A stretch of DNA of 64,000 nt, taken from positions 35,368 to 99,367 of the forward strand of contig CANQOH010000001.1 in NCBI GenBank assembly GCA_947625425.1, written 5' to 3'. Under the pieces are notes generated by a model. It was given only the letters and a program-made list of their open reading frames with translations. It ran no database searches and was not told where the DNA came from. Positions within the stretch are counted from its first letter, which is position 1, and each line of letters begins with the position of its first letter. This DNA is from an uncultured Bacilli bacterium. Its GTDB lineage: Bacteria > Bacillota_I > Bacilli_A > RF39 > UBA660. A program made the translations under genes and the position numbers. This document shows, one piece after another, positions 53,091-61,645 of this stretch.

Positions 53091-54197
53091 ATGGATAATC
53101 AAGATAATAATGTAATTAAACCTAGTGTTGAAACTAAAACAAACGTTAGTAATGCTAATATTCCTCCTAGAACACCAGGAGCACAAAAGTTAGTTAAACG
53201 TAAAAAAAGATTAAATCCAATAATAATTATTGTTTTATTAGCTGTTGTTGGTGGCGGTTTATATCTAGTATTTACTGGTAAAGCTGGTAATATCGTTAAA
53301 AACCCATTAAAAGATGAAGAAGAAAAGATTACTTTTGATACGGAATATGAATGGGCTAATCTATATGGCGAATATATTCAAGATTATTTTGTAAACTATG
53401 ATAAGTTTGATATTGCTTTTGTTGAACTAACTGGAGATACAACTCCAGAGTTAGCTATTAAATATACAGATAAAAGTGAAAAGATATCAACTGAATTATT
53501 AACAATTAAAAATAATGCTGTAAGTAAGACAAGATCTTATAATAATGCTAAATTAACTTTAGTAACACCAATTAACTTAGAAGAAGTATTATGGTATTTA
53601 TATATTGGCAATAATGAATATGGTAAATATACAATAGCTTCACAATTAATAGATAGAACAGCTTTAGATGCGACAATTAAAGTTACTAATACCGAAGAAG
53701 TAAATAAATTTAATAGTTCTTATATTCGTTCAGATTTTGAATTAACTTTCTATGAAGTAGAAAAGAAATCTTTTAAAGATGATTATTTAAAGAAGGTAGA
53801 ACGTTATTCTGAAGATCAAGGTAAGATTGATGAAGCAATTAATAAATTAAAAGAAAATCGTAATAAATATATTACGGATCATAATATAGATGTAACAGAT
53901 GTCAAAGTTGTTAAATTAAATGACTTTACTTTAGATTTTGCAACTTATGTTGGAACATTGTATAAAGATGGGGAAGAAGCAGGTACAGAAAACTTAGTAA
54001 TTAGTTCTTTAAATACTTTAACTTTTAGAGGTAAAGAATTAAAGTTCAGTGTCGTTGGTAATTCACTTAATTGTGATGATGGTACGGTTTTATCAGTTAC
54101 AGGTAATAATAAGATTCAATTCGTTGATCCAGAAAATGGTCCTATTCTTTATACAATTCCTAAAGAGGAAGATGAAGATGAAAAGAATTCTAATTAG
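53091..54197 (+). CDS. membrane-anchored companion ectodomain protein
   Basis: 368 aa. A Pro-rich, charged cytoplasmic tail (~45 residues, ending KRKKR) precedes one transmembrane helix (PIIIIVLLAVVGGGLYLVF) and an extracytoplasmic domain. That domain starts EWANLYGEYIQDYF, then FVELTGDTTPELAIKY, which parallels SEWGDYYLKYF and FIDLDNDKVPELIL in the upstream protein, so the two ectodomains are paralogous. It begins 12 bases after the upstream stop and has aggagag before the ATG. Likely surface partners; function unknown. Confidence 0.6.
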   Translation: MDNQDNNVIKPSVETKTNVSNANIPPRTPGAQKLVKRKKRLNPIIIIVLLAVVGGGLYLVFTGKAGNIVKNPLKDEEEKITFDTEYEWANLYGEYIQDYFVNYDKFDIAFVELTGDTTPELAIKYTDKSEKISTELLTIKNNAVSKTRSYNNAKLTLVTPINLEEVLWYLYIGNNEYGKYTIASQLIDRTALDATIKVTNTEEVNKFNSSYIRSDFELTFYEVEKKSFKDDYLKKVERYSEDQGKIDEAINKLKENRNKYITDHNIDVTDVKVVKLNDFTLDFATYVGTLYKDGEEAGTENLVISSLNTLTFRGKELKFSVVGNSLNCDDGTVLSVTGNNKIQFVDPENGPILYTIPKEEDEDEKNSN

Positions 54198-54208
54198 AAT
54201 TCTTTTTA
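54181..54208. terminator. bidirectional terminator
   Basis: aaaagaattct/agaattctttt perfect stem with loop aatt. It spans the stop codons of the convergent genes on both strands. Confidence 0.8.
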
Positions 54209-54555
54209 TTTATGCCAATAATACTACCAAAGATAGTACTAATAAGAATAATTAAGTAATAGATTATTTGTTTTAAAGAGAAGTTTAACTTGAAGGTTAG
54301 TAAACTTAAAATAAAGAGGATAAGAATATTTATTAAACCAGTCTTAAGACCAGTTATATATCCTTTATTATCGGTTTTAAGACCTTTTTTAAAACCGATA
54401 ATAAATGAATAGCTAATCATACTTAGAAGAATAATTATTTTATTAATAGTACTATTTAAATTAAATATTAAGTTAGTTATAGTTAAAATAAAACTTAGAA
54501 TAAGAATAAAGATAATAAATTTATAGATATAATCATATTTTTTTAAGAGTTTCAT
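54190..54555 (-). CDS. TIGR04086-type membrane protein (YrzE-like)
   Basis: 121 aa with four helices. The central GFKKGLKTDNKGYITGLKTG and terminal GSIIGIN are typical of the TIGR04086 family (B. subtilis YrzE), which lies near spoVB and comN in Bacilli; all three occur in this region. Function unknown. aggtgat lies before ATG 54555. It is divergent from the DUF421 gene. Confidence 0.75.
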   Translation of the reverse strand: MKLLKKYDYIYKFIIFILILSFILTITNLIFNLNSTINKIIILLSMISYSFIIGFKKGLKTDNKGYITGLKTGLINILILFILSLLTFKLNFSLKQIIYYLIILISTIFGSIIGINKKNSN

Positions 54556-54624
54556 TTATATCACCTAATTTATAATATGTTTAATTTAAGTTATTTATTC
54601 CCATAATAATAATGGGTGATATAA

Positions 54625-55257
54625 ATGATAGATGCGGTTTTAAGAACTTTATTTTTTTATTTCTTTGTTACTTTAGCTTATCGAATAATGGGTAAAAGGG
54701 AAGTAGGACAATTAGGAATTATTGATTTAATAGTTTCAATACTAATTGCTGAATTAGTCGCAATGAGTATTGAAAACTTAGAACAAAGTATTTTTTATAC
54801 TGTTTTACCAGTAAGTGTTTTAGTTATTTTGGAATTAATATTAGGTTTTATTAGTTTAAAATCACGTACTTTTAATCGTTTATTTGGGGGTAAACCAAGT
54901 ATTATTATTAAAGATGGTAAATTAATTTATAAGAATTTAGTATCACAAAGATATTCATTAGATGATTTATTGATTGAATTACGTAAGAAGAGTATTACAT
55001 CTATTGAAGATGTTGAATATGCTTTTTTAGAACCTAATGGGGTATTATCGATATTTCCTTATAAACCTTTAAAGATGGCATCGCCTTTACCATTGCCAAT
55101 TATTGTAGAAGGAGTTATTCAAAAAGATAATTTAAGTTTTATTAATAAGAATGAAGAATGGTTAGTTAATATTTTAAATAATTACAATTTAATGGCTAAA
55201 GATATATTCTATTGTATATATAAGAAAACACATCTTTATATTATTAAGAAAAAATAA
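54625..55257 (+). CDS. DUF421 membrane protein (YetF/YkjA-like)
   Basis: 210 aa. Three helices in residues ~1-75 with YRIMGKREVGQLGIIDLIVSILIAE, then the DUF421 cytoplasmic domain: GKPSIIIKDGKLIYKNL, YSLDDLLIELRKKSITSIEDVEYAFLEPNGVLSIF. In B. subtilis related YetF-type proteins are linked to germination and sporulation, but the mechanism is unclear. ggtgat ribosome site at 54615-54620, symmetrical to the divergent neighbour. Confidence 0.88.
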   Translation: MIDAVLRTLFFYFFVTLAYRIMGKREVGQLGIIDLIVSILIAELVAMSIENLEQSIFYTVLPVSVLVILELILGFISLKSRTFNRLFGGKPSIIIKDGKLIYKNLVSQRYSLDDLLIELRKKSITSIEDVEYAFLEPNGVLSIFPYKPLKMASPLPLPIIVEGVIQKDNLSFINKNEEWLVNILNNYNLMAKDIFYCIYKKTHLYIIKKK

Positions 55258-55266
55258 AGATGTGTT
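55227..55266 (+). terminator. hairpin at the end of the DUF421 gene
   Basis: A 13-bp perfect stem (aacacatctttat with ataaagatgtgtt) encloses the stop codon; a short T-rich tract follows. Confidence 0.55.
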
Positions 55267-55309
55267 GTTCTATTTTTAAGAGTTTGTTATAATTATAATA
55301 GTGATAATT

Positions 55310-56113
55310 ATGGATGAAGTTAATGATAAGAAATTTAATTGGTTTGCTTGGTTTATTGTTCTTGTTGCTTTTATAGGACTTGGTATTTTAATATGGTTTT
55401 TAGTAACTAATATGAATAAAGTAGAACACTATAAAGGGGAGGAAGAAGTTAAAGAAGAAGTCTTTGTTGATTTGGATAGTGAAGATGAACTAAGTCAAAG
55501 AGGATTTGACATGATTAATGTTGAATATTTTGAAAATGTTGTTTCTAATATTGCTGAAGTTTTATATAGTGGAGAAGAAGTAAAAGCAATTGATTTATCA
55601 GATGAACAAAAGATGTTTTTAACTTTAAATTATTATAATAAGTTGAAGGGATATTATATTTGTGGCGATGAATATGAAGTTAAGATTGATGATTTAAAGA
55701 AGTTATTCTTTGAAAGTGATAATTTTATCGGAACTTTTAAACGTAATACAGAAGTTGATGTTGGTTATTTTACATTGCAATACAATAAGAATTTTGCGGT
55801 TCAAACAATGGGCTGTTATGGAATGGAAGGACCAACATCAACTTATGAAATTAAATTTGATAGTGCTAAGAAGAGTGATGAGCGTTTATTAGTTAATGTA
55901 AGAATGGCTTATTTATATAAAGATATCGATACTTATGATGAAGAACATGAAACTTTTTATGCAATAGGTTATAAAGATATGAAAGCAACTAATAAAGTTC
56001 AAGATAAAATATTAGATGATGAAGATATTAGTTGGGAAGATTATAATGTATATCAATTTGAATTTAAAATAGATGGAGATAATTTATATTTTAATAAAGT
56101 TAGTTTAGTTTAA
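55310..56113 (+). CDS. single-pass membrane protein, unknown
   Basis: 267 aa. A short cytoplasmic N-terminus and one helix (WFAWFIVLVAFIGLGILIWFLV) precede an acidic linker and an extracytoplasmic domain of ~200 residues with cysteines in YYICGDEYEV and MGCYGMEG. Not recognised. TATAAT motifs overlap at 55288-55299, so the leader is very short; gtgat just before ATG 55310 may serve as ribosome site. GTG 55301 is an in-frame alternative. Confidence 0.55.
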   Translation: MDEVNDKKFNWFAWFIVLVAFIGLGILIWFLVTNMNKVEHYKGEEEVKEEVFVDLDSEDELSQRGFDMINVEYFENVVSNIAEVLYSGEEVKAIDLSDEQKMFLTLNYYNKLKGYYICGDEYEVKIDDLKKLFFESDNFIGTFKRNTEVDVGYFTLQYNKNFAVQTMGCYGMEGPTSTYEIKFDSAKKSDERLLVNVRMAYLYKDIDTYDEEHETFYAIGYKDMKATNKVQDKILDDEDISWEDYNVYQFEFKIDGDNLYFNKVSLV

Positions 56114-56144
56114 AAAATACTAGTTCGTTTGAACTAGTATTTTT
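56113..56144. terminator. bidirectional terminator
   Basis: Fourteen-base perfect stem aaaaatactagttc/gaactagtattttt with loop gttt between two convergent genes. Confidence 0.88.
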
Positions 56145-56364
56145 ATGTATTAATTTTGTTTATTGGTATATCAAGTCTTCTAGATATTTCTTCTTTGCTC
56201 ATACCACTAGATAGCAATTTATTAATTACCTCTTCTTTACCTTCTTCTTTCGCATTCGCCCTTATTTCACGTTCAATAGCTTTACCTAAGGCGATACGAT
56301 CTTCATCAGTATCATAGTTTTCATCTTCAATCATCATTCTTCTTAAATCTTTCATTATGCTCAT
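56143..56364 (-). CDS. detached duplicate of the Rpn-like nuclease C-terminus
   Basis: 73 aa. It is nearly identical to residues ~210-250 plus the last ~24 residues of the upstream nuclease: MKDLRRMMIEDENYDTDEDR and ALGKAIEREIRANAKEEGKEE, then INKLLSSGMSKEEISRRLDIP. It lacks the catalytic domain and the glutamate-glycine repeat. A ribosome site (aaaaggatgag) precedes the ATG. In Rpn families a small C-terminal product made from an internal start can inhibit the full nuclease; this separate copy could do the same (inference), or be a decaying duplicate. Confidence 0.65.
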   Translation of the reverse strand: MSIMKDLRRMMIEDENYDTDEDRIALGKAIEREIRANAKEEGKEEVINKLLSSGMSKEEISRRLDIPINKINT

Positions 56365-56368
56365 CCTT
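56240..56368. repeat. 129-bp direct repeat, copy 1
   Basis: Matches 56563-56691 with four mismatches by eye (offset 323 bases). It covers most of the detached C-terminal gene and its ribosome site. Confidence 0.85.
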
Positions 56369-56369
56369 T

Positions 56370-57314
56370 TTAAACTTTTATATTACTTATCGGAATATTT
56401 AAACGTTTAGATAATTCTTTTTTAGACATACCACTAGATAGTAATTTATTTATGATATTATTTTCTCCTTCTTGACGTCCTTCATTAATACCTTGTTTTC
56501 GTCCTTCATCAATACCTTGTTTTCGTCCTTCGTAAATACCTTCTTTACGTCCCTCTTCTTTTCCTTCTTCTTTCGCATTCGCCCTTATTTCACGTTCAAT
56601 AGCTTTACCTAACGCAATACGATCTTCATCAGTATCATAGTTTTCATCTTCAATCATCATTCTTCTTAAATCTTTCATTACACTCATCCTTTCTTTATTA
56701 CCTTTAGCAATTTCTTCCATTTCCTTAAAACTTTGTGCTAAAAACATCTTATAATCTAGCTGTTCTTCTTTATCATTATTATAACATGACATAGATAATG
56801 TTGGTATGTAAATATTAATAATTCTTATACTTTTTAAATCTAAATTATTAATATTATCTTTCATCGTAAATTCTGAAATCGTTATTGCTTTATCGTTAGG
56901 GGATTTAAAACAATTAAGATTTATTTGATCAATTAATAATTTCTTATCATATTCGTCTTTAGTCTTCTTAGTATAGAAGTTACCAGCTATTTTATAGAGA
57001 TATGATTCATTACGATTCATTAATGACTTATAATAAACTCTATTTAGTTCAATATTTATTTTACGTGATTGATCTTTGGATACTAAAAGAAAATCTACTT
57101 TGTTATTAATACCATTATTTTTATTTATTGGTAATTCATTAGCAAAGAAGGTATAGTCTTTAATATCATAACCGACGATACGATTTATTAAACGATAGAA
57201 GTATTCTTTAGTATCATTAGTACCATTTAACCATAATGATTTAAAGATATAGTCGGTGCTTAGAGGGCGAAAGTTTAGATGTTTGGGACTTAATTCTTTA
57301 GGTATCTTTAACAT
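56370..57314 (-). CDS. PD-(D/E)XK nuclease family (PF12784/Rpn-like) protein
   Basis: 314 aa. RPLSTDYIFKSLWLNG, then FYRLINRIVGYDI, KVDFLLVSKDQSRKINIELNR (D...E-x-N, the PD-(D/E)xK acid and ExN) and SYLYKIAGNFYTK identify the PF12784 family, usually annotated as putative transposase or recombination-promoting nuclease. Residues ~245-290 carry a repeat EGRKEGIYEGRKQGIDEG... encoded by 24-bp units. The C-terminus (KLLSSGMSKKELSKRLNIP) looks like a small helix-turn-helix. Rpn proteins act in recombination and phage defence. No ITR or target duplication seen, so it is not called a transposon. Confidence 0.82.
   Translation of the reverse strand: MLKIPKELSPKHLNFRPLSTDYIFKSLWLNGTNDTKEYFYRLINRIVGYDIKDYTFFANELPINKNNGINNKVDFLLVSKDQSRKINIELNRVYYKSLMNRNESYLYKIAGNFYTKKTKDEYDKKLLIDQINLNCFKSPNDKAITISEFTMKDNINNLDLKSIRIINIYIPTLSMSCYNNDKEEQLDYKMFLAQSFKEMEEIAKGNKERMSVMKDLRRMMIEDENYDTDEDRIALGKAIEREIRANAKEEGKEEGRKEGIYEGRKQGIDEGRKQGINEGRQEGENNIINKLLSSGMSKKELSKRLNIPISNIKV
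56476..56571. repeat. 24-bp tandem repeat, four units
   Basis: Units begin at 56476, 56500, 56524 and 56548, each starting cgtcc(t/c)tc and encoding an 8-residue Glu/Gly/Arg repeat in the nuclease. The first two differ by one base, while the fourth is degenerate. Copy number could vary between strains. Confidence 0.8.
56563..56691. repeat. 129-bp direct repeat, copy 2
   Basis: Inside the nuclease gene, almost identical to 56240-56368. The near identity implies a recent duplication or gene conversion. Confidence 0.85.
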
Positions 57315-57355
57315 AAACTTATTTCTCCTTTCACCCTATATATTCTCCGTTAAAA

Positions 57356-58639
57356 TTAAATTTCCTTTTTTATAGCGATAAAATATAAAGTAGTAACATA
57401 GATGATATTAATTATTTCTGATATGATAAGAGCATAGATTTTGAAGTTTAATAAACCAAAGATAATTATGCATAATAATTTTATTAAGATACCGGTTGTA
57501 CTTATTAACATGCATTTTTTTATTTTATTTAGACCAATTAATATACTATTTAGGGGAGCTTCTAAATAAAATAAAACGAAGAATGGAGTTAGAACTTTTA
57601 TATAGTTACTACCACTGGTAGTATCATATAAAAGTTTTAGAATAGGGTTTCTAAATAAATAGATAAATGAAGTACATGTAAGACCAATAATTATTGAGAT
57701 AATTATTGATTCTTTGATTCTTTTTTTAACTATTCTATAATTATTTTGACTTGCTTCTTTAGTTATTTCAGGAATTAGGGCATTACTTATAGCCGTAATA
57801 AAAAAAGAAGGGAAGAGTAAGGTACTTATAGCATAGGCATTATAGATACCATATTCAGTGGTAATATAGTTTAAACTATTACCTTTAAGTAATAAGATGT
57901 TAGTTAAAAGAATTGGTTCTAAGAAGTAACCAATGTTACATAGTAATCTTCCTGATACAGATGGAACTGATATAGCTAAGATTTCTTTAGTTTCATGATA
58001 ATCAATTTTTAGATCTTTTTTAGTAATAGTTATTTTTTTAGGGAGGAAGAAGATAAATACTAGAATAGAAAATGATTCACTTAAGATATTAAATAAGATA
58101 AATACTGTTACGGATATAGTAGGACCATATTTGGTTATTTTAGGTAGTATTAAACTTATGATAAGTAATCTAAATAGTTGTTCTAGAACATTGCTTATCA
58201 TGTGTGGGGTCATGTTTTGTTTACCATAGAAGTAGCCTTTTATAACATAGCCGATTGATATAAAAGGTAAAGTTATAGTACAAGCAAGTAAGGGGTAATA
58301 AGTATTATGGTTTTTAAGAAGATTATTACTTAAATATTTAGTACTTAAAAACATAATACTTATTAACATTAAATTTAAGATAAACATTATGTAACAGGAG
58401 TTTATTAACACTTTTTTAGAGTTTATGTTAGCACTTATTCTTTTACTTACGGATATTATCATATTAAATGAAGCAATACTTATTAATAATGAATAAGTTG
58501 GAGAGATAAGGGAGAATAAGCTTATACCAGTTATACCTAAGTATCTGGTATAGATTATTTTGATTATTAAACCAATTATTTTAGTTAGGCATCCACCTAT
58601 TAATAAGATTATTGTTGATTTCCAAAATTTATTTTTCGT
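57356..58639 (-). CDS. spoVB: SpoVB-like MATE/MOP flippase with ACG in place of ATG
   Basis: 427 aa if read from ACG 58639. About twelve helices of the MOP/polysaccharide-flippase fold: GGCLTKIIGLIIKIIYTRYLGITGISLFSL at the start, GYVIKGYFYGKQNM, SVPSVSGRLLCNIGYFLEPI and NALIPEITKEA. SpoVB proteins (~520 aa) flip lipid-linked precursors during spore cortex synthesis; this one is shorter. The expected start reads act-ACG-aaa-aat-aaa, 8 bases after ggag, and the family N-terminus begins there. No ATG occurs in frame until 58462, which would delete the first ~59 residues including helix 1. So either ACG is used weakly or the start codon is mutated. Confidence 0.78.
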   Translation of the reverse strand, partial: TKNKFWKSTIILLIGGCLTKIIGLIIKIIYTRYLGITGISLFSLISPTYSLLISIASFNMIISVSKRISANINSKKVLINSCYIMFILNLMLISIMFLSTKYLSNNLLKNHNTYYPLLACTITLPFISIGYVIKGYFYGKQNMTPHMISNVLEQLFRLLIISLILPKITKYGPTISVTVFILFNILSESFSILVFIFFLPKKITITKKDLKIDYHETKEILAISVPSVSGRLLCNIGYFLEPILLTNILLLKGNSLNYITTEYGIYNAYAISTLLFPSFFITAISNALIPEITKEASQNNYRIVKKRIKESIIISIIIGLTCTSFIYLFRNPILKLLYDTTSGSNYIKVLTPFFVLFYLEAPLNSILIGLNKIKKCMLISTTGILIKLLCIIIFGLLNFKIYALIISEIINIIYVTTLYFIAIKKEI

Positions 58640-58712
58640 AGTCTTTTCTCCTTTATTAGTTTTTTATTTTGTTATATAATAAGTCTAGTAAGGGGTTTAT
58701 TTAGGTGATTTT

Positions 58713-59009
58713 ATGAATGAGATAGTATTTGAGTCACAGGAAGAGTTATATAAACGTATATTGCCTGCTTTACGTAGTAAAAGAAAAAGAATATGTAAAG
58801 AGGGTTATAAGAGTATTAAAGAAGTAGATATTTGGGACTATATGAGACTTAATAAATGGAGTAAGTCTATTGGGTTAGAATTATGTGATATGGTTGATGA
58901 TATTTTAAATACTCCTAACATAGAGATTATGAAGTACTATCATAAAATACATATGCCTCTTAATAATAAAATAGAAGTTATTGATTTACCTAAATTAAAA
59001 GATATATAG
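58713..59009 (+). CDS. comN: ComN-like post-transcriptional regulator
   Basis: 98 aa, matching the family size. LYKRILPALRSKRKRICKEGYKSI, EVDIWDYMRLNKWSKSIGLELCDMVDDILNTPNIEIMKYY follows the YrzD/ComN pattern (W-x-Y-L-(x)-x-K-W-K then MV-x-DIL-x3-x3-Y). ComN in B. subtilis promotes accumulation of comE mRNA, and the comEA/comEC pair is elsewhere in this window. It sits between spoVB and relA-dtd, close to its Bacillus order. ggtgat ribosome site at 58703-58708. Confidence 0.85.
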   Translation: MNEIVFESQEELYKRILPALRSKRKRICKEGYKSIKEVDIWDYMRLNKWSKSIGLELCDMVDDILNTPNIEIMKYYHKIHMPLNNKIEVIDLPKLKDI

Positions 59010-59025
59010 TAGGAGGAATACTTAG

Positions 59026-61194
59026 ATGAATGATGAACTACATGAAAAACCTATTACTTATGATGAATTATATGAAAAAGTTAAGAAGTTTATAAAAAAA
59101 GATAGTGAATTAGAAATAATTAATAAAGCTTATGGATTTGCTTTAGATAAACATGATGGTAAGTTTAGACGTAATGGAGATCCATATATTACTCATCCTT
59201 TAGAGGTCGCTAATATTTTATGTGATTTAAATGTTGATTATGTAACAATTGCTTGTGCTTTGTTACATGAGACAGTAAATCACAGTGAAGCAACTATTAC
59301 AGAGATAAGAGATGAATTTGGGGATGAGATTGCAGATATAGTAACAAGTATTAGTAAAATAAATAAATTAGAGTTATCTGATGAAAAAGATTCATCAGCT
59401 GCTTATTTAAGAAAAGTATTAGTTGGTTTATCAGAAGATGTTAGAGTTTTATTTATTAAATTAGCTGATAGATTACATAATATGAGAACTATATATGCAT
59501 TATCACCTGAGGAACAAAAACAGAAAGCTAATGAGACGACAAGAGTTTTAATACCTATTGCGCATAGATTAGGTATTAATAGTATTAAGAGTGAATTAGA
59601 AGATTTATGTTTAAAATATACTAAACCTGATGTATATAATGATATTTTGGAAAGATTAGATGCTTCTTCTGAAGAATTAAATGATTTATTAATTGAAATG
59701 AAAGAAAGTATTTCAGATATTCTTACGCAAAATGGTATTAACTTTAAGATTAAAGGTAGAGTTAAATCAGTTCATAGCTTATATAATAAAATGGATAATG
59801 GTAAGAGATGGAATGATATTTATGATATTTTAGCTTTAAGAGTATTTGTTGATACAGAACAAGATTGTTATTTAACTATTGGTTTAATACATAGTAAATT
59901 TAGACCAATGCCTAAAAGATTTAAAGATTATATAGCTAATCCTAAAGAGAATATGTATCAGAGTTTACATACAACTGTTTTTGGTCCTGAAGGACATTTG
60001 TTCGAAGTACAAGTTAGAACTTATGAAATGGATGAAATAGCCGAAAAAGGTATTGCTTCACATTGGTCTTATAAAGAAAAAGGTTCAGTTAAGATTCAAA
60101 GTATGATGGAACATAAACTAGAAATGTTTAGAAATATAATAGATGCTAATAAAGAAGTTTCATCTGATACAGAATTCGCTAATAATTTAAGTGATGAATT
60201 ATTAAGTGATTTAATATATTGCTATACTCCTAAAGGAGATGTATTAGAATTACCTAAGGGAGCTACTCCGATTGATTTTGCGTATCGTATTCATAGTGGG
60301 GTTGGAGATCGAACTATTGGAGCAATAGTTAATGATCAAATAGTACCTTTAGATTATGAATTACAAGATGGCGATATCGTAAAAATAAATACAGGTAAAG
60401 ATGCTAATCCTAATAAAGATTGGTTAAGCTTTGTTAAGACTAGTCAAGCTAAAGGAAAAATAAAATCTTACTTTAGTAAACAAGATCGTGTTAATTATAT
60501 TAATGCTGGTAAAGAAATGCTTGATAAAGAGATTAGAAAAAGAAAATTATCTTTTAATGAAGTACTTAGTGAAGATAATTTAAATAAGATCCTTAAAGAT
60601 ACCCATATGACAGATTTAGATGAATTATATTTATCTTTAGGATCTTTAAGATTTACAGCTGGTTACATAATAGATCTAATATATGCAGATAAAAAAGACG
60701 TTGTAGATATTTACTTAGGTAAAGTAGCTAATCGTACGATAGATACTAATAAAACTATTAAAGGAGATATTATAGTAGCTGGTACTGATGATATCTTAGT
60801 TACAATAGCTAATTGTTGTAAACCAGTTAAGGGAGATAAAATAGTTGGTTATATTACTAAAGGAGAAGGTATTACAGTCCATAAAGCTGATTGTATAAAT
60901 ATAAGAAAAAGTAATAGATTAATTGATGTAGAATGGAATATGGCTAGTGATGCTTCATATTTAACAGATATATATGTTAAAGTAGTTAAAGGTAAGAATC
61001 AATTACTAGATATTATAACTAAAGCATCACAAAAAGATGTATATATAGAATCAGTTAAAGCAATAGAAGAAGATACATCAATTAATTATGAATTAACAAT
61101 TAAAACTAATAGTAATCAAGAACTGGATAACTTTATTAGTGATTTAAAATCATTATCTTATGTTATAGAAGTAGGAAGAGGACATAATAAATGA
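59026..61194 (+). CDS. relA: (p)ppGpp synthetase/hydrolase RelA/SpoT
   Basis: 722 aa. HD hydrolase domain (YITHPLEVANIL, ALLHETVNHSE, LADRLHNMRTI), synthetase domain (HSLYNKMDNGKRWNDIYDILALRVFV, NPKENMYQSLHTTVFGPEGH), TGS (VLELPKGATPIDFAYRIHSGVGDRTIGA) and C-terminal ACT-like part with CCKPVKGDKIVGYITKGEGITVH. It is therefore a bifunctional long RSH. taggaggaa precedes the ATG. TGA stop overlaps the start of dtd. Confidence 0.97.
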   Translation: MNDELHEKPITYDELYEKVKKFIKKDSELEIINKAYGFALDKHDGKFRRNGDPYITHPLEVANILCDLNVDYVTIACALLHETVNHSEATITEIRDEFGDEIADIVTSISKINKLELSDEKDSSAAYLRKVLVGLSEDVRVLFIKLADRLHNMRTIYALSPEEQKQKANETTRVLIPIAHRLGINSIKSELEDLCLKYTKPDVYNDILERLDASSEELNDLLIEMKESISDILTQNGINFKIKGRVKSVHSLYNKMDNGKRWNDIYDILALRVFVDTEQDCYLTIGLIHSKFRPMPKRFKDYIANPKENMYQSLHTTVFGPEGHLFEVQVRTYEMDEIAEKGIASHWSYKEKGSVKIQSMMEHKLEMFRNIIDANKEVSSDTEFANNLSDELLSDLIYCYTPKGDVLELPKGATPIDFAYRIHSGVGDRTIGAIVNDQIVPLDYELQDGDIVKINTGKDANPNKDWLSFVKTSQAKGKIKSYFSKQDRVNYINAGKEMLDKEIRKRKLSFNEVLSEDNLNKILKDTHMTDLDELYLSLGSLRFTAGYIIDLIYADKKDVVDIYLGKVANRTIDTNKTIKGDIIVAGTDDILVTIANCCKPVKGDKIVGYITKGEGITVHKADCINIRKSNRLIDVEWNMASDASYLTDIYVKVVKGKNQLLDIITKASQKDVYIESVKAIEEDTSINYELTIKTNSNQELDNFISDLKSLSYVIEVGRGHNK

Positions 61195-61634
61195 GATGCG
61201 TAGTACAAAGAGTTACTTCTTCGAAAGTAGAAGTAGATGGTAAGATAGTAGGAGAAATAAAAAATGGTTTAAATGTATTAGTAGGGTTTACTGATACTGA
61301 TACAATTAAAGATATAGAATATTGTGTAAAAAAAATAACTAATTTAAGAGTCTTTGATGATGAAAATGGAGTTATGAATAAAAGTGTTATTGATATAAAG
61401 GGAGAAATATTATCAATATCACAATTTACTTTATATGGTGATGTAAGAAAAGGCAATAGACCTAGTTATATTAAAGCTTTAGGGGGAGATAAAGCTAAAC
61501 CATTATATGAAGAATTTAATAAATTACTTAATCAAATAGTACCGACTAAAGAGGGAATATTTGGGGCAGATATGAAAGTATTAATTAATAATGATGGTCC
61601 TTGTACAATATTAATTGATACAAATATAGAATAA
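61191..61634 (+). CDS. dtd: D-aminoacyl-tRNA deacylase
   Basis: 147 aa, usual size. MRCVVQRVTSSKVEVDG at the start, LRVFDDENGVMNKSVIDI, SQFTLYGD and the Gly-cisPro type motifs RPSYIKAL and GADMKVLINNDGPCTILIDT. It frees tRNA from D-amino acids. The start overlaps the relA stop (ATGA), the pairing typical of Bacillales. Confidence 0.96.
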   Translation: MRCVVQRVTSSKVEVDGKIVGEIKNGLNVLVGFTDTDTIKDIEYCVKKITNLRVFDDENGVMNKSVIDIKGEILSISQFTLYGDVRKGNRPSYIKALGGDKAKPLYEEFNKLLNQIVPTKEGIFGADMKVLINNDGPCTILIDTNIE

Positions 61635-61645
61635 GTAGGTGAAAC

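Noticed and set aside
56370..57314. Complete transposable element around the PD-(D/E)XK gene
   Set aside because: PF12784 proteins are often called transposases, but no terminal inverted repeats or target duplication is visible; the direct repeat comes from the gene tail duplication.
61181..61200. TGA read as tryptophan (Mycoplasma code)
   Set aside because: TGA ends relA and the RnfC-like gene exactly at the start of the next gene (ATGA), and visible Trp codons are TGG.
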